20,975 nucleotides of DNA from JAKJGV01 sp964617565 (GTDB lineage: Bacteria > Verrucomicrobiota > Kiritimatiellia > CAIQIC01 > JAGNIJ01), in assembly GCA_964617565.1 (NCBI GenBank), contig CAZTYH010000056.1, positions 1 to 20,975 of the forward strand, read 5' to 3'. The translations under genes were made by a program, and so were the position numbers. Shown here one piece after another: positions 15,016-20,975 of this stretch. The notes beneath the pieces were generated by a model, which did no database searches, was not told the origin of the DNA, and worked only from the letters and a program-made list of their open reading frames with translations. Each line of letters begins with the position of its first letter. Position 1 is the stretch's first letter.

Positions 15016-16500
15016 ATGAAGAAAGAGAAGAAGACGGCAAAGGGTGGAGGAAAAAATCTGACCAGCAGGGCCGGCGCGCCGGTGGCGGATAATCAGAACA
15101 TCATGACGGCCGGGCCGCGGGGTCCGCAACTGCTCCAGGATGTCTGGTTCCTCGAGAAATTGGCGCACTTCGATCGCGAAGTGATTCCGGAACGGCGTAT
15201 GCACGCCAAGGGTTCGGGCGCGTTCGGAACGTTCAAGGTGACCCATGACATCACGCGTTTTACGCGCGCAGCGCTGTTCTCCAAGGTGGGCAAGAAAGCG
15301 GAGGTGTTCGTGCGCTTCTCCACGGTGGCGGGTGAGCGCGGCGCCGCCGATGCAGAGCGCGATATTCGCGGCTTTGCCATCAAGTTCTACACGGAAGAAG
15401 GCAACTGGGATCTCGTCGGAAACAACACGCCGGTGTTCTTCCTGCGCGATCCTCTGAAGTTCCCCGACCTCAATCATGCGGTCAAACGCGACCCGCGCAC
15501 CAACCTGCGCAGCGCGCTGAATAACTGGGACTTCTGGACCTCGCTGCCTGAAGCGCTGCACCAGGTCACCATCACGATGAGCGAGCGGGGTATCCCGCTG
15601 TCCTACCGCCATATGAACGGCTATGGCAGCCACACGTTCAGCCTGATCAACGCGAAGAATGAGCGCTTCTGGGTGAAGTTCCATTTCAAGACCCAGCAGG
15701 GCATCAAGTGTCTGACCGACGCGGAAGCTGAAAAGGTCATCGGAAAATGCCGTGAAAGTCATCAGCGCGACCTGTATTACAGCATCGAGAAGGGGGATTT
15801 CCCGCGATGGGATATGAAGATCCAGGTTGTGCCGGAAGCGGAGGCTGCAAACTTCCCGTTCAATCCGTTCGACCTGACCAAGGTCTGGCCGCACAAAGAT
15901 TATCCGCTCATTGACGTCGGCGTCCTTGAACTGAACCGCAACCCGGAGAATTACTTCGCGGATGTGGAGCAGGCCGCATTTAATCCGGCGAATGTCGTCC
16001 CCGGCATCGGGTTCTCCCCGGACAAGATGCTGCAGGGCCGCTTGTTCTCCTACGGCGACGCGCAGCGTTACCGGCTGGGGGTCAATCATCACCAGATTCC
16101 GGTCAACGCGCCTCGCTGCCCATACCATAGCTTCCATCGCGACGGTTCGATGCGGGTGGACGGCAACTACGGCAGTACGCTCGGATACGAGCCGAACAGT
16201 TTCGGCGAGTGGAAAGAGCAGCCGAAGTTTGCCGAGCCGCCGCTGCCGCTCGAAGGAGCCGCGGATCATTGGAGCCATCGCGAGGACGATGATGATTACT
16301 ACACGCAGCCCGGCAACCTGTTCCGCCTGATGAACAAGAAGCAGCAGCAGGCGCTCTATGAGAATACGGCCCGGGCCATGGGCGATGCTCCGGAAATGGT
16401 CAAGATCCGGCACATCGGCAATTGCTTGAAAGCCGATCCGGCTTATGGCAAAGGAGTGGCCAAGGCATTGGGCATTCCCATGAGCAAGGTTGCGAAATAA
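15016..16500 (+). CDS. katA: Monofunctional heme catalase
   Basis: A 494-residue catalase of the small-subunit type that breaks hydrogen peroxide into water and oxygen in the cytoplasm. Distal His63 lies in RRMHAKGSGAFG, Asn136 in LVGNNTPVFF, and the heme-ligand Tyr346 in RLFSYGDAQRYRLG; other hallmarks are FSTVAGERGAAD and RDIRGFAIKFYTEEGNWD. All catalytic residues are present and the length is normal. The Lys-rich N-terminus has no signal peptide. AAGGGAG stands eight bases before the ATG. It follows perR by four bases and precedes hemA by two, so it is probably induced by peroxide through PerR together with the supply of its own cofactor. Confidence 0.97.
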   Translation: MKKEKKTAKGGGKNLTSRAGAPVADNQNIMTAGPRGPQLLQDVWFLEKLAHFDREVIPERRMHAKGSGAFGTFKVTHDITRFTRAALFSKVGKKAEVFVRFSTVAGERGAADAERDIRGFAIKFYTEEGNWDLVGNNTPVFFLRDPLKFPDLNHAVKRDPRTNLRSALNNWDFWTSLPEALHQVTITMSERGIPLSYRHMNGYGSHTFSLINAKNERFWVKFHFKTQQGIKCLTDAEAEKVIGKCRESHQRDLYYSIEKGDFPRWDMKIQVVPEAEAANFPFNPFDLTKVWPHKDYPLIDVGVLELNRNPENYFADVEQAAFNPANVVPGIGFSPDKMLQGRLFSYGDAQRYRLGVNHHQIPVNAPRCPYHSFHRDGSMRVDGNYGSTLGYEPNSFGEWKEQPKFAEPPLPLEGAADHWSHREDDDDYYTQPGNLFRLMNKKQQQALYENTARAMGDAPEMVKIRHIGNCLKADPAYGKGVAKALGIPMSKVAK

Positions 16501-16502
16501 AA

Positions 16503-17399
16503 ATGCAATTCGTCGGATGTGAGATTCATCTTGCGACTGCAGAAGCGCGCGAATCAATGGTGCGTCAGCTTCTGCAGTCGCAGGCCTCACCCCTGCTGGT
16601 GTTGAACACGTGCCAGCGTCTCGAGTGCTTCGGGAAGCGCAATCCGACGATCCCTCAAATTCCTGTAACTCGGATGTGGAGCGATGCGGAAGCATTCGAG
16701 CGGCTTGCGCGAATTGCGGCGGGACTCGAGAGCCGCATTCTCGGCGAGTTGGAGGTGCTGGGCCAGGTCCGCGATGCCTATCGGCAATTCCGGACGTTCG
16801 GCGGACTCGGTGATCCTTCCCTCGACCGCGTCTTCCAGGATGCGCTTTCGCTGGCGCGCAAGGCGCGCCGGGAAAGCGGCATTGATCGCAAATTGACTTC
16901 GCTCAGCGCGCTGGCGTGTCGCGAAATGCTCGCATCCGTTCCCAATGGCGTGCCCGTGGTCGTAGTCGGCTCCGGCTCGCTTGCGGGCAGCGTAACCCGT
17001 TATCTCGGCAGGCGCGGCAAGACGCCGGTGCGCGTTGCAGGACGTTGTCCGGTAAACGCGATGAACCTTGCTGCGTGCGCCGATGGCTTCGGTGCGGGAC
17101 TCGACAAGCTGTCGCATCTCATGGACGGTGCCGCAGGTGTTATCACCGCCACCGCCGCGCCGCATCCCGTCGTTTACGCGCATCATCTTGAACAGACACT
17201 CCGCCCGTTACACATCATTGATCTCGGCGTTCCGCCGGATTGCAGTCCGGAAGTGTTGTCGCTGCCCGATGTGAACTATCGCGGGCTTGAAAAAATCGAG
17301 GCACTCGCCCAGGTGAACTCCGATGAACGACGTAAGCGGGCGGAGCTTGCCGCACGGATAATCAGGGAGGGCGCCCAGGCATGGGCCCGCAAACGCTGA
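16503..17399 (+). CDS. hemA: Short glutamyl-tRNA reductase
   Basis: This should reduce glutamyl-tRNA to glutamate-1-semialdehyde, the first committed step of C5 heme synthesis. Visible marks are the nucleophile Cys37 in LNTCQRLE (usual form STCNRTE), GLESRILGELEVLGQVRDAY, FQDALSLARKARRES, a nucleotide-binding VVVVGSGSLAGSV (about 157-169), ATAAPHPVV, and IIDLGVPPD. At 298 residues it is well short of the usual 420 or so: it ends soon after the NADPH domain with no dimerisation domain. The position of the conserved His (H99 in E. coli) appears to be Arg. The start is two bases after the katA stop with only a weak AAGG upstream, so translational coupling is likely. The ATG at 16422 lies inside katA and is not needed. 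The last 19 bases overlap hemCD. Confidence 0.88.
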   Translation: MQFVGCEIHLATAEARESMVRQLLQSQASPLLVLNTCQRLECFGKRNPTIPQIPVTRMWSDAEAFERLARIAAGLESRILGELEVLGQVRDAYRQFRTFGGLGDPSLDRVFQDALSLARKARRESGIDRKLTSLSALACREMLASVPNGVPVVVVGSGSLAGSVTRYLGRRGKTPVRVAGRCPVNAMNLAACADGFGAGLDKLSHLMDGAAGVITATAAPHPVVYAHHLEQTLRPLHIIDLGVPPDCSPEVLSLPDVNYRGLEKIEALAQVNSDERRKRAELAARIIREGAQAWARKR

Positions 17400-18754
17400 G
17401 AATCGCGTGCCGCGGCAGCCGTCTCTCCCTTGCCCAAACGGAAGAAGCGCTGGCCGTGATGCGTCCGCTGTTTCCCTCCGGTACGATGTTCACGTTGTGC
17501 CCGCTCGACACGCCCGGCGATCGCGACAAGCAGACCCCGCTGACCGACCTCTCGGTGCCCGACGATTATTTCACGCGCGATCTCGACCAGGCGCTGTTGC
17601 GCGGCGAAGCGGACCTCGCGGTTCATTCCGCAAAGGATCTTCCGCGCACATTGCCTGCGGGCCTTGCGGTTGCTGCCATCCTCCCCGGCAAGGACCCGCG
17701 CGACGCGCTGGTGTCTCGCGCAGACTGGGACAGAGCCATGCCGCCGGAGGTCATCGGCACAAGCAGCCCGCGCCGCACTGAAGCGATGCAGAAGCTGGTT
17801 CCCGGCGCGCGATTGGCGCCGCTGCGCGGTACGATAGATGAACGAATCGCAAAGCTCGACCGCGGCGAATTCGACGCCATCATCGTCGCCGCCTGCGCCC
17901 TCGAACGCCTTGGGCTTGCGCACCGGATAAACGGCTACCTGCCCTATGCCGCGGCGCCGTTGCAAGGGCGTCTTGCCGTGACCGTGCGGGCCGATGCGGA
18001 TGAATGGATCGAGCGGCTCAAAAGCGCAGACTTTCGTTTGCATCTGCTGGAGGAGTCGGGCGCGCCGGCCACGATTCCGCCTGTTAATGATTCCAGGCCG
18101 CTGACCTTGTTTGTCGGAACGAACGCCTCACATTTCCCGCAGTATGAACCGATGATTCAGTGGCCGCTCATCAAGCTTGTGCCCGGCCCGCGCGAGAAAC
18201 GTATACAGGCGTTGCAGGGCGCATTGGCTGCCGCGCGCGGCGTGTTGTTCGCATCGCCGTTTGCGGTGAGATGCTTCGTGGATGCGCTCATGCACTGGAA
18301 AGACGGCAGAGCGCTCGTCGGCAAGACGCTGCTGGCGGCAGGCCCCGCCACGGCTCGCGAAATCGAGGATGTGGGGTTTCAGCCGGCCGCCGCGTCCGCC
18401 GGATTCGGCGGGCTGGGGGAGTTGCTTGAAAGTTTGAATGAGACCTGTGCCGGGCGATATTTTTATCCATGCTCCACGCGCGCTCCGACTGAAGACCGGA
18501 TCGCCGCCGCGCGAAGAAAAGGAATCGAATTGATGCCGCATTGCTTTTATGAGAACCAGCCGGTTTCGCCTGGACCTTTGCCCGCGACAAACTTTCAACG
18601 TGTATTATTCACCAGTCCGAGTACGGTGGAGTCATATTTCGCGAGCTATCCGGACGAAATGCAATGCGAACGTGAATGGCTCGCAATCGGCCCCTCGACG
18701 CTCGAGGCGCTGCAGCAAAGAGGGTTGAAGGGAGTGTTGATTGATGAAACTTGA
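17381..18754 (+). CDS. hemCD: HemC-HemD fusion: porphobilinogen deaminase (truncated) and uroporphyrinogen-III synthase
   Basis: Residues 1-225 are HemC, which joins four porphobilinogens to hydroxymethylbilane; 238-457 are HemD, which closes it to uroporphyrinogen III. HemC marks are R11 and S13, catalytic Asp86 in HSAKDLP, KDPRDALVS, GTSSPRR (R131, R132), LRG (R149), R155, and LDRGEFDAIIVAACALERLGL. The HemC part stops at the end of domain 2: there is no GGC motif for the cofactor Cys (C242 in E. coli), only C10, C40 and C172. HemD marks are VLFASPFAVRCF, LLAAGPATAREI, VLFTSPSTVESYF and LAIGPSTLEALQQRG. AGGGAGG ten bases before ATG supports the start. It overlaps hemA by 19 bases and hemB by 11. 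HemC-HemD fusions are known, for example in Leptospira. Confidence 0.9.
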   Translation: MGPQTLRIACRGSRLSLAQTEEALAVMRPLFPSGTMFTLCPLDTPGDRDKQTPLTDLSVPDDYFTRDLDQALLRGEADLAVHSAKDLPRTLPAGLAVAAILPGKDPRDALVSRADWDRAMPPEVIGTSSPRRTEAMQKLVPGARLAPLRGTIDERIAKLDRGEFDAIIVAACALERLGLAHRINGYLPYAAAPLQGRLAVTVRADADEWIERLKSADFRLHLLEESGAPATIPPVNDSRPLTLFVGTNASHFPQYEPMIQWPLIKLVPGPREKRIQALQGALAAARGVLFASPFAVRCFVDALMHWKDGRALVGKTLLAAGPATAREIEDVGFQPAAASAGFGGLGELLESLNETCAGRYFYPCSTRAPTEDRIAAARRKGIELMPHCFYENQPVSPGPLPATNFQRVLFTSPSTVESYFASYPDEMQCEREWLAIGPSTLEALQQRGLKGVLIDET

Positions 18755-19712
18755 GCGCTTGCATCCCGGCTACAGCCACCCGGTTCTCCGCCTCTGGCAG
18801 GCGGAGGGCTCGGTGGAGAAGCATCGCCTCGTCTACCCCGTTTTCGTCACGGATGGTTCCGGCGTGAAACAGGAAATCGGGTCCATGCCCGGACAGTATC
18901 GCTGGTCCGTTGACCGGCTCGGTGAGTTGCTTGCACCGCTGATCGCAAAAGGTTTGCGATCGGTCCTGTTGTTCGGCGTGCCTTCAGGCAAAAAGGATGC
19001 TCATGGCTCCGGCGCGGACCGCGACGATACACCTGTCGTTCGAGCCTTGCAGGTATTGAAAGCGAGTTTTCCGGACCTGCTGCTGGTCGCCGACGTCTGC
19101 CTTTGTGAGTACACGGATCACGGTCATTGCGGCATTCTGAACAAAGACGGCACGGTTGATAATGCCGCGAGCGTGGCAAGGCTTGCGGAAATCGCGACGG
19201 CTTACGCCCATGCCGGTGCGCACGTCGTCGCGCCGTCCGACATGATGGACGGACGCGTCGGCGCGATCAAAGCGGCATTGTGCGAGGGCGGGTTGAATCG
19301 GGTCGCGATCATGAGTTATGCCGCCAAGTTTGCATCCTGTTTCTACGGTCCGTTCCGCGACGCCGCGGATTGCGCGCCGAAATTCGGCGACCGGCAGGCC
19401 TACCAGTTGCCGCCCGCCGCGCGCGGGCTGGCATTGCGCGCGGTTGAGCGCGATGTGGCGGAAGGCGCGGATTTTGTCATGGTCAAGCCCGCGGGTCCGT
19501 ATCTCGATATCGTGCGCGATACGAAAAACAGGATATGCGTGCCGGTCGCGGCGTACCAGGTGTCCGGCGAATACGCGATGCTCGTTCACGCGGCGGAGAA
19601 GGGCGCGTTCGATTTGCGCAAGGCGGTTATGGAATCGCTGGTCGGCTTGCGCCGCGCCGGCGCCGACATCCTCGTGACGTATTTCGCGCCGCAGGTGCTG
19701 GAGTGGATTTAG
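18744..19712 (+). CDS. hemB: Porphobilinogen synthase (delta-aminolevulinate dehydratase)
   Basis: A 322-residue cytoplasmic enzyme that condenses two 5-aminolevulinates to porphobilinogen; the length is normal. The zinc-site cysteines are in DVCLCEYTDHGHCGIL (C119, C121, C129), marking a zinc-dependent form. Schiff-base lysines are Lys195 in SYAAKFASCFYGPFRDA and Lys248 in VMVKPAGPYLDI. PVFVTDG near residue 33 and YQVSGEYAM near 274 are family hallmarks. I start at the ATG of 18744, not the TTG before it; AAGGGAG lies nine bases upstream. It overlaps the hemCD end by 11 bases and is three bases before hemL. Confidence 0.96.
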   Translation: MKLERLHPGYSHPVLRLWQAEGSVEKHRLVYPVFVTDGSGVKQEIGSMPGQYRWSVDRLGELLAPLIAKGLRSVLLFGVPSGKKDAHGSGADRDDTPVVRALQVLKASFPDLLLVADVCLCEYTDHGHCGILNKDGTVDNAASVARLAEIATAYAHAGAHVVAPSDMMDGRVGAIKAALCEGGLNRVAIMSYAAKFASCFYGPFRDAADCAPKFGDRQAYQLPPAARGLALRAVERDVAEGADFVMVKPAGPYLDIVRDTKNRICVPVAAYQVSGEYAMLVHAAEKGAFDLRKAVMESLVGLRRAGADILVTYFAPQVLEWI

Positions 19713-19715
19713 AGT

Positions 19716-20975
19716 ATGAGCAGAACCTTGAAACAACGGGCCGAGAAAGCGATGCCGGGCGGCGTGAACAGTCCGGTTCGCGCGTTCCGCTCGGTGGGCG
19801 GCGATCCGATTTTTGCGCGCTCGGCGGCGGGCGCAATCCTCACGACCACGGAGGGCCGTAAGCTGATTGATTTCTGCATGTCCTTCGGTCCGCTCATTCT
19901 CGGACATGCGCATCCGGATGTCGTGCGCGCCGTGGCCAAAGCAGCGAAACAGGGCACGAGTTTTGCAGTCACAACCGAGCGTGAAATCGAGCTGGCGGAG
20001 TTGATCCGCTCCGCGATCCCGAGCATGGAACGTGTGCGGCTTGTGAGTTCCGGTACCGAGGCGGCGATGACGGCGGTCCGTCTCGCGCGGGGCGCTACGG
20101 GCCGCGCGAAAATTCTGAAGTTCAGCGGATGCTATCACGGGCATGCCGATTGCATGCTGGTTCGGGCCGGGAGCGGCGTGGCGGGAATCGCGCGGGCATC
20201 GTCGGCCGGTGTACCTCCGGTGTTTGCGAAGGAAACGCTCGTGGCGGAATACAACGATGCCGGTGAGGTCGAGCGGTTGGTGAAGCGGTACGGCAGGGAT
20301 ATCGCAGCAATCGTCGTGGAGCCGGTCGCGGCGAACATGGGGCTCGTGATGCCCGCGCCGGGATTTTTACGCCGCCTGCGCGAATTGGCGGTAGCCTGCG
20401 GCGCGCTGTTGATATTCGATGAAGTGATCACGGGTTTCCGCCTGACGTTCGGGGGCTATCAGAAAATTTGCAATGTGAAGCCGGACCTGACGTGCCTCGG
20501 CAAGATCATCGGCGGCGGCATGCCGATCGGCGCGCTCGGTGGTCGCGCGGAGATCATGGAATCGCTGGCGCCATTGGGGCCGGTCTATCAGGCCGGCACA
20601 TTGAGCGGGAACCCGGTTTCGGTGGCGGCGGGGTTGGCCACGTTGCGGCGGTTGAGAAAAGACAATCCATATCCTGTGCTCGAAAAACGGACCCGGAATT
20701 TCGTTGAGCAGCTTGGGCTGGCGGCGCGGAAAGCCGGAGTGCCGCTGCAGATTCCGCAGTGCGGCAGCTTGTTCAGTTTGTTCTTCTCGGAGAAGCCGGT
20801 CTGTTCTTTCAAAGATGTTGAGCAAACGGACTCGGCGCAATTCCCCCAACTGTTCAAGCGCCTGCTTTCGTCCGGCGTTTATCTTCCGCCATCTCCGTTC
20901 GAAGCGAGCTTCCTTTCCACCGCACACAACGAGCGCGTGCTCCAAAAGGCGCTTCCGGTATTCAAGCGCGCGATG
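19716..20975 (+). CDS. hemL: Glutamate-1-semialdehyde 2,1-aminomutase (3' partial)
   Basis: A PLP enzyme that converts glutamate-1-semialdehyde, the HemA product, to 5-aminolevulinate. The frame runs 420 codons to the right edge with no stop; the family is usually about 430 residues, so only the last few are missing. Hallmarks are MPGGVNSPVRAF (13-24), SSGTEAAMTAVRLAR (111-125), YHGHAD (140-145), IFDEVITGFR (233-242), and the PLP Lys263 in CLGKIIGGGMPIGA. QAGTLSGNP is also present. It follows hemB by three bases with no strong ribosome-binding site. It completes the C5 route within this operon although it is placed last. Confidence 0.96.
   Translation, partial: MSRTLKQRAEKAMPGGVNSPVRAFRSVGGDPIFARSAAGAILTTTEGRKLIDFCMSFGPLILGHAHPDVVRAVAKAAKQGTSFAVTTEREIELAELIRSAIPSMERVRLVSSGTEAAMTAVRLARGATGRAKILKFSGCYHGHADCMLVRAGSGVAGIARASSAGVPPVFAKETLVAEYNDAGEVERLVKRYGRDIAAIVVEPVAANMGLVMPAPGFLRRLRELAVACGALLIFDEVITGFRLTFGGYQKICNVKPDLTCLGKIIGGGMPIGALGGRAEIMESLAPLGPVYQAGTLSGNPVSVAAGLATLRRLRKDNPYPVLEKRTRNFVEQLGLAARKAGVPLQIPQCGSLFSLFFSEKPVCSFKDVEQTDSAQFPQLFKRLLSSGVYLPPSPFEASFLSTAHNERVLQKALPVFKRAM

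Noticed and set aside
14593..16695. A 700-codon open frame on the minus strand across perR, katA and hemA
   Set aside because: It crosses three clear genes on the other strand, including a full catalase, and shows no family motif.
18984..20144. A 386-codon minus-strand open frame across hemB and hemL
   Set aside because: It is antisense to two well-conserved enzymes and has no recognisable product.

Overview
The window is gene-dense, GC-rich bacterial DNA with no rRNA, tRNA, insertion sequence or CRISPR array that I can see, and no gene-free stretch longer than about 165 bases. Sec signal peptides, two lipoboxes and CsgG-family lipoproteins point to a diderm. A eukaryote-like Ser/Thr kinase with an LRR tail and a C-type-lectin-like end, plus unusually short HemA and HemC proteins, suggest the Planctomycetes-Verrucomicrobia-Chlamydiae assemblage (for example a kiritimatiellote, lentisphaere or verrucomicrobium). 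That placement is inference, not proof.

Left two thirds (1-14433): an envelope-related accessory locus with no family name I recognise. It holds three exported proteins: a ~1,112-residue Pro-rich protein on the plus strand (cut by the left edge), a 1,072-residue helical protein on the minus strand, and a 346-residue coiled-coil protein on the plus strand. All three carry the same 38-residue module, SW-(34 residues)-IF, with no gaps between them. The two large ones also share the layout after it: Ser/Gly linker, QTAS, then a Cys-rich zinc-ribbon-like end. Two paralogous CsgG-family lipoproteins, about two thirds identical, head or precede the genes for these proteins on opposite strands. The minus-strand group reads lipoprotein, 1,072-residue protein, then a 1,068-residue kinase (kinase, jelly-roll-like, helical linker, ten 21-residue LRRs, lectin-like domain). 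The plus-strand group reads lipoprotein, a second periplasmic CsgG/FlgT-like protein, then the coiled-coil protein. An MFS transporter lies between the two groups. My reading is that these genes build or export one envelope-associated assembly; the sequence shows co-occurrence and shared modules, not the mechanism.

Right third (14434-20975): a compact operon for peroxide response and heme synthesis, perR-katA-hemA-hemCD-hemB-hemL, with gaps or overlaps of a few bases. It is preceded by an AT-rich region holding a perfect 16-bp palindrome that looks like a PerR/Fur box and a weaker second copy. PerR keeps the Asp and His metal ligands typical of a peroxide sensor. Catalase needs heme, and the next genes make the tetrapyrrole precursors from glutamyl-tRNA to uroporphyrinogen III, although hemL is placed last and runs off the right edge. 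B. subtilis PerR controls katA and hemAXCDBL as separate units; here regulator, catalase and heme genes form one unit. HemA is short and lacks the dimerisation domain. The HemC half of a HemC-HemD fusion lacks the domain that normally carries the dipyrromethane-cofactor cysteine.
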